Of a DNA stretch of 64,000 nt, positions 10,001 to 22,360 are shown piece by piece. The stretch is from Pelomyxa schiedti (taxonomy: Eukaryota > Evosea > Pelobiontida > Pelomyxidae), in contig JAHLWZ010000676.1 in NCBI GenBank assembly GCA_020536535.1, positions 113,316 to 177,315 on the forward strand, read 5' to 3'. Within the stretch, counting starts at the first letter, position 1, and every line of letters starts with the position of its first letter. Position numbers and translations under genes: made by a program. The notes below the pieces were generated by a model. That model made no database searches. It was given only the letters and a program-made list of their open reading frames with translations, and was not told the origin of the DNA.

Positions 10001-12163
10001 TCAAGAAACTCTACTTGCACGTGAAGTTCACCACTCCCTATTATTATCCTTGGCATTTGGTGCAATCCAACAGGAACTAGATTTAACCAAGAATACTACC
10101 CAATGGGATTCGTTGATGCTTTGGGCAGAAGAAGGTTTTAAAGATGTCTCTTCTCATTGATTGCTAAAATGGATTTTACTATACAGGACTGCACCTGTAC
10201 TACGAACATACATGGGGAGCCGATATTTCGACAAGTCAACCATATGGTAAGACAAAAAGCTCTCAATTCGCTGACAATACCAAAAAAAAAAAAAAAAATC
10301 AAACAAGATCCATACACGACAGACCAGTGGCTCTTCAAATCACAACCACTCTACAACTCTGTTGCTTATTGTGCACAACTGTCACCCCTTCTCACCCCAC
10401 TGGCTATCGAATTTTCACCTGTCACAACACCTTCCCGTACTACTTTAGCAGTCCTTAATCCAAGTGGGTTTGATAAGAGTGGTATTGTGCAGATAAGTTG
10501 GCTTAATTGCGACCCTTCTTGCACTGTATTCACATCCCCTGGCTCATCTACTGTGACACCCTCATTTACTACAACTGTCGATGGTGAGGAAGTTTTGAAT
10601 TTTTGGGCAGATAATGTTCCGTCTGTTGGAATAAGCTATTTTGAAGTAGAAACAAGCTCAGCAAAGAAACTTTACACAGAAAAGGTTGTTTATTTTTTAC
10701 TCTTTCACACTTTTTGAATGTAATAGGTGGTAACTGAACAATCATATGACACTTTGTATTACACCCTAAAAGTGGAGTCCAATGGCAAAATTAGCAGCAT
10801 TTTTGACAAGCAATTGCAACAAGAGATCGTTGAATCATCTGTTTACTCTATGAACCAATTCATTTATGTTCCTGGTAAGCACCACTCCTTTTTTCATTTT
10901 TATTCACGTACACTTCAAAATAGGTACTGACAATAGCGACCAACGAACCTTTTCCTCGGCAGTGATTACACAAACCGAAAATGATATATACGTAGAAGTG
11001 ACAATATCTTCACAGCTCTCTCCCTGGTTCTCGTCGGTTGTACAAAAAATACGCCTCTACAAAACAACCAAGTTGATTGAATTTGAAAATACGGTACTGT
11101 TTTTACATAAACTCCAAACTAAACTCCCAAGATGGAAAAACTGGATACGATATCCAAAGAAGCTCTTTATTTTGCTTTCCCATTTAATGTTGATGGCGGT
11201 GAAATGAGGTTGGAAATGACTGGTGGTGTAATGTCAGTGGAGAGAGACCAGTTATCAGGAGCCTGCAGAGACTGGATGGCAATACAGGTGATATAAACAG
11301 AGAAATAAAGAATAAAATCCTGAGAGTCTCACATCACAGGATTCAATTGGAGTAGTTTCCTCTCCATTCTCAGTGTTACTGTCATCGCCTGATACCCCAC
11401 TTTTTGTAATAGGAAAAATCAAGTGCGTACTGACTTATACCTCCCTCTCGTTAAAGCACTTTTACAGTGTCCTAACATGGCAGACCGAACTTGATATATC
11501 CAACACAACGCTATTTGCATACACCGAAAATAATTACTGGGTATAAATGTGTACTTGTTTAGGAGCCACTAACACCTGTTACCTAACAGGATACAAACTA
11601 CAAAGCCTCACAAGGAGGAGTTATCACATTCAGATATGCTATTACTAGTATGTCTGGGAGGGCCACTGACACTGATATTGTCACATTTGGACAGGTAATT
11701 CCAAATTTCAATAGTAACCAAAAAAAGAAACGAGGCACGCCAAATCAATAACTTTATCCCATAACAGAGTTATGCCCTGCCAATGCTCGGGCTTACACTT
11801 CCCAAGATAAGCACATCCACCAGCACCGATTCATCAATTTCCTTCCTCAGCGTTGTGTACTCATCAGCCACAACGACACTGTATCCCCACGCCAGGATTC
11901 TATCAGTTCTTCCGTCAGATTCCACTGACAACGGATTCTTGGTCCGGATACAGGAAACAATTGGCACAGACGCAATGGTGTATCTGAACCTATCTCAAAC
12001 TGCATTCGGGAAAGGATACCCGTCCGCACAGCAAGTGGACTTACTTGAGAAAAATGGGGTTTCTCTTAGTGTCTCGACTGATCAAAAAACAGGCAACTAT
12101 CTAGTCAAACTCTGGCTTGGACCCTATTCCCTCTCAACAATCCTCATCTCCTTCCCCAAATAA
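7015..12163 (+). CDS. Secreted GH38 alpha-mannosidase-like enzyme, bacterial-type subfamily
   Basis: The ATG at 7015 gives a signal peptide (MGGSSVFFLFACVGIVGIVG). Many short introns follow (for example after NSYA near 7120, and near 7315 and 10690). Motifs in order: a beta-rich N-terminal region (about 7190-8150); the GH38 zinc motif IPHSHLDIGY near 8200; TWVAEASWPEWLL near 8380; a region resembling a galactose-binding (discoidin) fold, including SRMEWSSYASASSSWAELSF, at about 8640-8890; LITDVPGFSWVVP near 9240-9280, likely carrying the nucleophile Asp; GRVLVFHSFDNYNEGWEMGW-type sequence near 9510-9570; and in the C-terminal beta domain ALYFAFPFNVDGG and RDQLSGACRDWMAIQ (about 11165-11290). 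The last two are typical of GH38 proteins best known in bacteria. It probably removes alpha-mannose from glycans in a vacuole or outside the cell. Several exon joins are unresolved. Confidence 0.8.
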
Positions 12164-12334
12164 ACCTAAAAACAAGCGCAGTCAATGGCCATGACACCAC
12201 TCCCCTGCGCTATAAACCCGCACAAAGGTTCATTCATTTTTTTTTTCACCGATGGTGCACTTCGCCAATAGTGGCAATGTGCAGGTTCGTCCGTTCCATC
12301 GAAAAAAGAAACGAACTTTTTTTCGAACGAAACC

Positions 12335-15300
12335 ATGGGTTGGGATACGAGGGGGTGTCGCCTCGCCTTGTCGATATTGTTCGCCGTTGTTCTGTGTATG
12401 CGTTGTGGCAGTTCCATTGTGACGCCTCATCATCGCCACGAGAGGGGGGACGGTCGTGATCACAGGGTACTACTGACATTGACACCATCGAAACCCACCA
12501 CGAAATATTTGCTTGCTGTTGTTCCTAACATAACTGTGGGTGTCATGTTATAGACTCAAGGGAACCGAGGGCTAGTGGACGAGTTCATTCACGTTCATAT
12601 CATACCTCACAGCCATTGTGATGTTGGGTGTGTTTTTTTTTCTGCATACACATTATGCGCGGCTTTTGGTATCTAACTTTCCCCTCCCCCATTTCATGCA
12701 GATGGCTAGAACCTGTCCAGGTTTTTTTCTCCAAAGTATTTTCTTTATCTAAATGGTTGGATGATACAGGAATACTATGACACAGAAGTAGTAAAAATCC
12801 TCAACAATATTGTGGACCAGTTGTCCACTGATACCTCAAAACGTTTTATATGGGCTGAAACAGCATTCCTCAAGATGCACTGGGACAATCCCAACACTAC
12901 CCAAGATTGGCGAGATTCTTTTTTGTCCCTGTTAAGGACAAAGCAAATTGAAGTTTTTCACTTTTACTATTGGATTCACCTCACTTTTTTCCTAGATTGT
13001 ACTTGGTGGAGTGGTAATGAATGATGAAGCTATTGTTCATTTGGAATCCTGTGTAGGCATGTGATGATTTCCCAATATATTGTTTCCAATGCAGCAAATC
13101 TGATAGATCAAATGACTGATGGACACACATGGATATCGGAGCACCTTGGTAAACGCTCTTTCACTCCCACCTCTTACAAATTCGTACAGGTGATGATGTT
13201 CTTCCTACTATTGGTATTTTGTAGAGTATTGGCCTTTTCAAACAGGTAATAGGGTGGCACATTGACACCTTTGGCTCGTCATCTGTAACACCCACATTGT
13301 GGTCCTGGTGCAACTTTCGGGCATTCTATATAAATAGGTTTGTGGTCATGAAGAAATATGTCTCCTCCTTCCACCAAATAGAATTCCAATTGAAACTCAG
13401 GAGAGCTTCTTCTCTTCACAAGGTTCCTTGCACTTTTGTTCACCTATCGTTAATTCGTTCAGGATTGGAATTTTATTGGCAGGGTTCTCCTTCACTGAAA
13501 GAACAGACATCCATCTGGACTCATGACTTGGATCATTATTTCTGCTCTCCACCAAATTGTATCAAAATCTTCCTTGTTAGAAGTATGTTTAGTTGATTTA
13601 CTTTACAGGTAACTGGGAATGGTCTGTCCGATACAACCATTTTCGATGAATTACCTTTAAACTAGGGGTGACCCGCCAGTTACTTCTGATAATATAAATT
13701 CCATAGCAAGCTCTCTTTCTGACGAGTGTCATTCCCGCATGAGCCTGTTCCAGGTGTGAGAGTATCAATCAGTATGTAGCCCTGATAACTTGCCAGGGAA
13801 ATCAATTGCTAGTTCCATTTGGTTGTACATGAGCAAAATACTGTTGGGTAATTGAAATCCAAGGTTGTGATTTTGAGTTCCAGAATACAGTTAATTTCGA
13901 TAACATGGACATACTGATGGCATACATCAATGAAAACTCTGAAAGGGTACTCTTGTGAGTATGTTGCTCTACTTATAAATCTAGTTTCGGATGGACATGA
14001 GATACTCAACCTTGAGTGAGGTGACGGACGGTATTTTGAGCCAAGTATTGACTTATCCAACCTGGACTGGTTCCTTCCACTTTCTTTTTTTCCAAAAATT
14101 ACACAAATATGTGAATGAATGCAGATGACTTCTTCTCTTATGATGACAGTCCTGGGAGATACTGGACAGGGTTCTTTACGACATGGTAGCATGAGCTTTT
14201 GAATAATATCTCATTTATACAGGCCCAATCTTAAGAGCTATGTCCGCTCTCGAATGTCATATCTTCGGACTGCTGATTTGCTTTACACCTTGTCGAAAGA
14301 GAGATCAGAATGGCAGACAGTAACCTTTGATCCGTTTACTGAAATGTAGTTTTTGCGGCAAGAAACTCGTACTGATCAGAGTTTAGATGCACATTGCGGG
14401 ATGCCCTTGACATCACTCAACATCACGACTCTATTACAGGCATCTTTTTCTACATGCACACTTTGAGTTAAATGCATTCACAGGGACAAGTCCTCCAGAT
14501 ACAAACAAAGACTGTAGTTATCTTTTTAATTTTTTTCCCGCTCAACAACAAAAGACATGGACAAGCTTCATACAGGAACACAGGCCGTAGTGCCTGTGAT
14601 TGAAACGGGCTTGAGCATTTTACTTAAAAAAACGTACAGTTCCCCGTTAGTTGACCTTTCGTTCGATCCTTCAGTATTATATTATTCACTAGGCAAAAAT
14701 TTGACGACTGCTGGTAGCTTCCCGTTACTCTCCATCCACTAACAGTAATAGTTGTTATTACTAACACTCTTGGTTGGGGGAGAAGTGAATTGGTTGGAGG
14801 GTTCCCAGTCCCATCTGCCCAAATTGAAGTCATTGATGGTGAAGAAAATTCTGTGGAAATGGACGTTCTTTCAACTGCAAAGCAGTAAAAATCCTTGAGT
14901 ACTTTCAACTTTCAATAGCTCATGGACCAATTAGAAGCCAGCTGTTCTTTAAAGTTGATATTCCCCCAGTGGGTTCAAAGGTTTACTTCGTTCGGCCAGC
15001 CACTGAGGCCCCTTACATGGACAGCCCTAAAGCCTCTCTTCAAATCGAAAATGAGTACTTTTTGATTACTTTCTCTGAAACTTCGGGCCGCATTTCTTCG
15101 TATGTTCATGCCACATGTTCCGAGATTTCCTTTTAACAAAAAGAAAATAGTATTTATAATAAAAAAGAAAAAACAACTTTTTCTGTTGATCAGAATATGA
15201 TGTCATATACTGCAATGTACCTTACTGATTCCTACATCTTCAACACAACTGAACCTGCTGTACCCATCACCAATAATCCTATTAAACTTGACATCCAAGT

Positions 15301-16484
15301 GGGCACGAACATGCAACGTGCTTCACAAGTCTTTTCCGATTATGCAAAGCAGGTAGAAAGCCCGTCGGGGAAACAATTATTTGGACTTAAACCGAAACCA
15401 GGAAATCTTGTTGTACAACGGAGAGCCAACAATCGAATTCATCATCACCGCTGGCCCCATACCAATGAATGTTGAGCTCATTACCAGATTCACTACGGAG
15501 ATGCAAACCAGTGGAGGAATCACAACTGATGAGTACTTTCCTCTGAACTTTTCTTTTTTCCTTAATAATTGGCCAAGGTATGGAATGGAGATGCACCCCC
15601 GTGTGTATGATAGCACTAAAGGAATAGGTGGAAATGTGTTCCCCATGGTTACCAGTGCCTATGTGATTTTCTTATTCGTTTTTCTTCTATTGAGAGAAAT
15701 GAATAGATTACCGACTCCTCCAAAGAGCTGGCTCTGGTTTCGGAGCACTCACACGGAGTCTCATCCCAATTTGATGGTTTAAAACCCTCCACAATTAAAA
15801 GAATAAACAGCATATTCACTTTGCACCAGGTACCCTTGAGGTATTTCTTGTTCGACGGTGCAATACGCCAACAATAACAGGAATATCCCCAGACGATACA
15901 ACAGTACTAAATACCAACCCACAAAACAAACAACAAGAAACGTTACATCCAGGTCACTACACATCACCTGTGGGCTATTATTGGATCAAATGACTTCGTG
16001 GAAAGCCAGAGACCTGCTGTAGCTATTTCCAAGAACAACAATGTACCAATCCCCAAGTTACACTGTCACCCTGATTTGCCGTTTTCTGCAGATGACAAAG
16101 CTGTTCGCATCAATAAATTCTGTATCAGACTGGAACAGTCAAAATCTGAATTCATTATCCGGAGTGGCCCAAGACCTCCCACCACAGGTAAATGAACAGA
16201 AACATACCACAATCGTTCCCAATAACCCTGGTGAGGTGCACCTGTTGTCTATGAAAAGAAAAGGGCCACAGCACAGTGAGACTATAGTCCGCTTGCAACA
16301 CATATACGAGGCCAATGCTCCCTCTCCATACAATCAAGCAGTGTCTGTTGACTTGGGATCCTTCTTTGGTTCACAAATGGGAAACTGCACTGAAACCTCG
16401 CTTACAACAACTACTGATACGGGATATGTGAGCTCAGTAACACTAAACCCTGTGGAGATCCACACCCTTCTATGTGATAGGTGA
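12335..16484 (+). CDS. Lysosomal-type GH38 alpha-mannosidase
   Basis: The ATG at 12335 opens a signal peptide (core LALSILFAVVLCMRC). Removing an intron at 12467-12553 joins the leader to VHIIPHSHCDVGW, the zinc-site motif, itself split by the next intron before WLEPVQ. Later motifs match lysosomal alpha-mannosidase: RFIWAETAFLKMHW (about 12840-12885), IVLGGVVMNDEA, QMTDGHTWISEHLG, GWHIDTFGSSSVTPTLW with the nucleophile Asp (about 13250-13300), then a long beta-rich C-terminal half. The end is VEIHTLLCDR and the stop at 16482-16484. The enzyme trims alpha-linked mannose from N-glycans in acidic vesicles. It lies head to tail behind the other GH38 gene, but the two are too different to be a recent duplication. 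Confidence 0.87.
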
Positions 16485-16533
16485 TTTTGGAGGGAATGAA
16501 GTAAATTTTTTTTTTTCCCTCTGCTTGACAGTT

Positions 16534-18840
16534 CTATGACTTGGAGTGTGTGGTCGTGGTGCAATGTGAATAGAAGTCATCTAGGAGTTGTTGCAGTGCT
16601 ATTTTGAATGAGACAGAATAGGACAAGGGGAGAAAGGTACATGCATCAATGGAATGACCTCCAGGTTGATTAGACTCCGATTCACTGGCACTAGTAGGAT
16701 TGTCACTGTCAGTTGTGCTGTCCTCCGAATCATCATAGGGAGTGTTTGAGTCTTGCATAAGGCTGAGAATAAGTTTTTCCATATCCTCAAAAACTTCAGG
16801 TGTATGTTTGCCTTAGGCGGGTTAGGACAGTAAGAATGGTTGTGAAACACCTTCAGGTGTTGTGCCTGTATCACAGCTTGATGCCCTTGGCTGTGAAAGT
16901 GTAAAAAAAGTGGAGGTCTCTTCAGATTTACCTTGCCAAGTAAAGGTGACCTCTCCGTTGAATTATGTTCCAATACTAATGTAGGGGAGCCAGTATTAGA
17001 CATTGGAAGTGTTCGTGGTGGTATTTTTGGTGGAGTTGACATCTTTACAGAGGAAGGTGAATTTGGAATAGTTGGTAGGGGTCTGATTTTTTTCTTTGTA
17101 CTTGGGGGTGCAGGTCGAGGAGGAAGAACCGGGGGTGTTGGTGGAAGTGGAGTTGGAGGGTGTTTTTCGTGAGTAGAAATGGGTCGTTTATCTGTACGTT
17201 GTGCACCTAGAATCAAAGTGTTCTCTTCAGAAGAAACCTGAAATCCAAAAACTTTACAAGGTAAAGGAAGGAAGCAATTGCCTACATTGGTGGACTGGCA
17301 AGAAAGTGTTTCATCCTGCGGAGATTCACAAGATGTACTTGCACTTGCTGGGGGTGTGAATGTAGAACATGAATGTGAAGTAGACATTTCATTCACATTA
17401 GTTGATAGTGTTTGACCAGTCAGAGCTCGTAACTTATCCAAAAAAGTGTATCTCTTCTGTTGAATTTAAATCTACTAGTAGAGCGTTGTCTTGTGGACGT
17501 ACCAGAGGAGTTTGAAGTTTTGAGGGGTCACTGTATCTTCTTTTCATTTCTACTGGAGGGGATGGAGAGTGGCTAGGCAGTTTGAAAATTGGAGAAGCTG
17601 CATTCGTGTTAAGGTTTGAAGATGACGGTGGGGGAATCCTGGGAGTAGGTGGAGCTTCTGGACAAGGCAGAGGGGTTGTAACAGAACGCGAAGTGGATGG
17701 CGAAGCCGAGGGAGAGTTAGAACTGCTGGTCAACTTCTCTTTGGCGTGTTCTAAAACAGTATCGTGGACTTGAAAATGGCAAGTCATCACAAATATTTCA
17801 AAGATACTTCTTGGTACCTGCAATTCTGGACAAAGATTCGAAGAGACCGACTACATTAGCACATTGGAGCCTCCTAGCAAGCTGAGGTGGTGTTACGCCC
17901 TCGTTGTTTCGAAGTTCCATGTCCGCGCCATGTGCAATTAATGTTGCAACCACACTCAGGTTCTGAATGCGCACGGCAAGATGAAGAGCTGCCAAATGTC
18001 ATTTCAGGAATGGTGCAAAAGTGACAACCTGTATCCCCGCATTCGTTCTTCTGATTTACATCGATTTGCCTTGTCTTACAAAGCTCGTTTAGTAATAGGT
18101 AATGTCCAAGAAGAGTCGCCTTCGTAATTTGCCTGAGGAACAAACGATTTGGTTATTTGGTACTAACCTCGTGTAAAAGAGTACCCCCGTGGGGGAGTTG
18201 TATATTAACATTGGCACCTTTACTGATGAGGAGTTTCAAACAGTCTAATTTGCCATTTCTGACAGCCAGCATAACCTCCATACAGTTGGAACAAGTCAAA
18301 CTTCACTTACATACTGGCAGTACACCCTTTGAATCAGGAATATCAGTCTTGGCTCCACAATACAATAAACAAGCGAGGACTTCCTCCCTTGAGTGAGAGA
18401 TCGCTAAATGAAGCGGCGTCAGACCAGGAGACGACGGTTCGATTGTCTGGGCGCAACATCACTTTAAATTGAATATCAAGTTGGGAGCCGATCCCTGAAA
18501 ACCTGGCAGTTAATTTCTGCCCCAGACATTTGAAGTCTCAAAACACATTCAGCATGTCCTTTCTCAGCAGCATAGTGAATAGCAGTCTTCCCGCTGAAGA
18601 GTATGAGAAGAAATGCCAACACCACATTCCACTGTGAACCTGGGATAGTAACAGTCGATTACATCACACGGTGCGTACTTTTTCAGTGCCGCTGCGAGAG
18701 AGCGAGATTTCCCGTGCTTCGACTGGTGGACGATCGCCTTCAATGCCTAGAAGAAGAAACAGTGAGTCTTGGGTTCGACAGACGTGCTTCGCAAAGGAAA
18801 ACCGCGGTACCTTTGTCGAGTTAATATCCGGGTGTTGCAT
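16534..18840 (-). CDS. Ankyrin-repeat protein with Pro-rich C-terminal half
   Basis: The ATG at 18840 begins MQHPDINSTK. After an intron the frame continues ALKAIVHQSKHGKSRS and then, via another intron, NGKTAIHYAAEKGHAECVL, the first clear ankyrin repeat. Further repeats are TPLHLAISHSREEVLACLLY, a GKLDCLKLLISKGANVNIQ unit and ALHLAVRIQNLSVVATLIAH, covering about 18600-17850. After the repeats the protein is Ser/Pro-rich, with proline motifs such as PPTPLPPTPPVLPPRPAPP that could bind SH3 or EVH1 domains. The last exons, after introns near 16885-16932 and 16812-16850, encode an acidic DSEDSTTDSDN stretch, a hydrophobic helix and TTTHSKS. No membrane segment. Probably an intracellular scaffold. 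Confidence 0.8.
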
Positions 18841-18945
18841 CCAGATCCCAGTTATTTTGTAATTATGATTAAATTGCGGCTTGGCACCTTCTCCGGGATC
18901 TGCAATCACGAAAATTCAAACAACACCAACGAAAACACCGATTCG
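18841..18945. promoter_or_regulatory. 105 bp divergent promoter region
   Basis: The start codons of the ankyrin gene (-) and the B-box gene (+) are separated by only 105 bp, so both promoters and both 5' leaders must be extremely short or overlap. No TATA box is evident. Confidence 0.45.
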
Positions 18946-21900
18946 ATGAAGCTCGGCACACTAAGAAAAAAGAACACAAGTGCCGGTGCGTTGTGACAAC
19001 CTCCATAAAACAAATAAAATCGAGACAGTTAACTGACCCCACCTTGTTACAGCGCCTCCAGCGGCAACGAGATCTGAGAGACCTCTTCCTCCAAAACCCC
19101 AAAACAACACAGTATTAAGCGCCTCTGCACCTCTGTCATCTGTGCCGGTTGACGTACACACAACTACAACTACACATCCAGTACTCGTACTCCCCACTCT
19201 TCCCCCACGCCCGAATGTATCTGCAGATCTTAGTCAAAACGAGCACTCCAGCTCGGCACAAGCACAAACGAGACCCATTGTCTCGACTAACACTAACTCT
19301 CAATCCAGTCCTCAGACCACCACGACTACCATTCCACACGAAAAGCCTGCTGTAGTAACCCCTACTGGGGCTCAAATAGAAGCCAATTCATCACAAAATA
19401 CTCCCCCACCTACTGCAGTATCCCCTGCTGCAACGCCGTCGAACTCCACTTCCCCTTCACTCCCTTTATCCACGTCCACGTCCACTTCTGCTTCCACTTC
19501 CACTTCCACGACTTCTCTACCACCTTCCCCTACAGCTTCCCCCTCTCCGTCGGCATCAGCCTCACAAACTTCTCCCACTCATACTCCAAGACTTCGTCTT
19601 TTTAGGAAATCCACACGGCACATCTCTTCACCGATTTCAGTTCCAACAAGTACCACTACTGCAGAGAGTTCTACTGGCGATAAAGGGCAGCATTCCTATC
19701 CAGTTCCAAGTAAAGATTCCCTTCAAGACTACCCTGTGATGAGTTAGTTAATCTTATGTGCAGCGTCTTCCCATTTAAGAAGTGCCTCTGAAAATGTCAC
19801 TGTAGCAAAACCACTAGATTCTGCACGTCAGAATTCTCCACTTACTGTGTCCTCTCCTTTGTGTGCTTCGCGGCCTCGTCTTGGATCTCTCCGTGAAGAT
19901 AGCAAACTTCCTGGGGCTCCCAATTCTGATGTGGATCAAGCACCCAATTGTGATAACTGCAAGGAAAAACCTGCAAATGTCTTTTGCACGATTTGTGGGG
20001 GTTTTATTTGCCATGAATGTGATTCCGTTTGTCATGCTGCGCCGCTATTGCAGAAACATAAGCGAGTGTGGCTCGCCCTCCACTTGAAAGGCGCAGTCTG
20101 ACTGCTTCATAGGTTCCTGTCAATCAAGTCCCTAAGCATAAATATCTGTGTAAAGAACATCCCTTGCATAACCTGGAATTCTTTTGTCGCTCTGACCAGA
20201 GTCTTGTGTGTGCTCAATGCTTTGTTTCTGGGTACTTCATTTTTGTGGTGTCAACTACTCACTATGGAATATTCAGCACCCATAAAGGTCACACAATCTG
20301 TGATGTTGAAGAAGTTGCCGTGGAATTCAGAGGGAGCATCTCCAATCTCTTGAACCAAGCACAAATCGTTCAAGACTCACTTGAGGCCCATCACAGAACT
20401 CTTTCTGAAGTGTGTCTCAATTCGGAAAAAATCCATACCAAAGACGTGGACTGCATTCATGTTTATTCATACCTCTTCAAAATCACTCTTACATGAACAA
20501 GAAATACTTCAGCCATTTACAGGAAGAACTTTCAAAGAGGGAAGAATATCTAGTCGCCCAGCTACTAACGAAATCACCTATTGAAGACCTGCAACAACAA
20601 ACTACTCAAACTTCATTAATGAATGCTGGCGTGCAATCTGTTTTACGGGAGGGAAGAGCTACACTTCGCGAATGCGATACTACATTGCTCTGGGACAAAG
20701 ATGCTCTAATAAAGAAGTTGAAGAAAGTGGCTGAGATACAAATCCCTTCAGTCTCATCAACAAGTCCACCTCTTACCTCTAAATATGTACCCTAAGTTAT
20801 GCTTCAGAGGTACCTGTAATATCACTACCAGTATGTGAGGATGTTATTTCGTCCCTGGGTAACATCAAAATGTGCAGCTACAAGCTTGACTTGGGGGTTG
20901 GAGCAGACGGGACCCTGGTGAGTATTTTCCTTATCCCAACAGTTGTTAAGAAAATTGAAGATCGTTGATAAAGAGGTAACTCTCGAAGCCGGAAAGTGGC
21001 ATGAATATGTTGCAATTACAGTGAAGAAAGGTGGTTTACTTACAGCAAATGCATGGGATGGCCGTTGTGGTGGAAGACTACAACTTCGGGTTCGTGGTAC
21101 TATCAAAATTGAACAAGGAGGGCATATTACTATGTCTGGAAAAGGATATTCTGGGGGTAAAGCCATTTCTGAGTCAAATTCTGGTTTCGCTTCACAGGTT
21201 TATTTGAATTTGGCCTTTCTACATATAACTTGTTCCAGGGTGAATCTCCGGGTGGTCTAGGAGAAAGATCGGGAAAAGAAAACCAAGGAGGTGGAGGTGG
21301 AGGTTCCGCCACACCCTTGGATGGGAGCACTGGTGGTGGCGGAGGGGGGAATGCTTCTATGGGAGAAGACTCTAAACTTCCAGCTTCCCTGAAAGTGGGA
21401 ATAATTCCGAATCCCAGACCAGCGCCCGCGCCTGCAACGAACACTGGTACCTTTCCGCACCTGAAAGATTCGTGTAATGTTTTTCTTGGATAGGCCAAGA
21501 ATTAGCCGTAGGATGTGGCGGAACTACTTATTGCAGTAGATCGACTTCGCAGCTATCCATGGGGTCTGGTGGGGGTGCAGGACATCCATTTTTCAGTTCT
21601 TATGGTGAGACCACTCACTTGATAAAAATAAGATTAAAGATCAACAAAGATAGTAGTGGAATTTCTGAGTTGACCTCAACACCACGGCCAGTAAAACATC
21701 GACTGAGTACCATGTTCCTCATCAATGAGCTCTCTGGGAACTTAGAAGAAACTAACATATCCACTCCACCTGGGACTCAGGAAGTGACCAAAGACCCTTC
21801 ACCAGACAACAGTGTTACCACAGGAGGAACAGGGGGAAGAGGTGGCGGAATAATCCAAATATGTGCACAAGCTGTAGAAAATCATGGAACCATTTGCTGT

Positions 21901-22219
21901 AACGGCGAATGTGGTCATTCTGCCACAGAACAAACTCTTGGCTCTGGTGGGGGAGGTGGAGCAGGAGGTGACATCCAAATACAAGCAGAGGTTTCTTTCT
22001 TACCCCTTTTCCATATTACTAAGTCCCTTTTAGGAAATAGTGAATGATGGTGTCATCCAGTGTAAAGGAGGGCCTGGTGGGAAGGCAGGGAATACAGATT
22101 GTTTCATGTGCTCGACTGGAGGTGCCGGAGGATGTGGACAAATTGTTTTGGAGTATGGGACACAAACCGGCACAGGGACAACCGAACCAGATAACTTTAC
22201 ATATTACACAGGCCTTTAA
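18946..22219 (+). CDS. B-box zinc-finger protein with glycine-rich C-terminal domain
   Basis: The ATG at 18946 starts MKLGTLRKKNTSA; an intron at 18986-19052 joins it to a long Ser/Thr/Pro-rich region (about 19053-19740). Two B-box zinc fingers follow: CDNCKEKPANVFCTICGGF with ICHECDSVCH (about 19950-20030), and CKEHPLHNLEFFCRSDQSLV with CAQC (about 20150-20230) and then THKGHTICDV after an intron. A coiled coil follows (about 20330-20760). There is no RING finger. The last third (about 20900-22219) has strands alternating with Gly runs (GGHITMSGKGYSGG, GGTGGRGGGIIQICAQ, GSGGGGGAGGDIQIQ), a pattern known from Gly-rich surface or receptor proteins. The frame ends FTYYTGL. Probably a TRIM-like scaffold or ubiquitin-pathway adaptor; the Gly-rich part is of unknown role. 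Confidence 0.8.
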
Positions 22220-22360
22220 ACACGTGTTTAATTAAACAACTCTGAGTGTTTGTATTTCTATCCCAAAGAACTTTTTTTTAACAACGTCTTGGAAAAGAAC
22301 ATAAAGACGGTGTAAAGCAAAACTTTTTTTTTTTTTTTCAAGTTAGACAATGAAAGGGGC

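Noticed and set aside
12164-12334. Possible single fused double-GH38 gene
   Set aside because: The first GH38 frame ends at a stop at 12163 with no later splice keeping it open, and the second has its own ATG and signal peptide at 12335.
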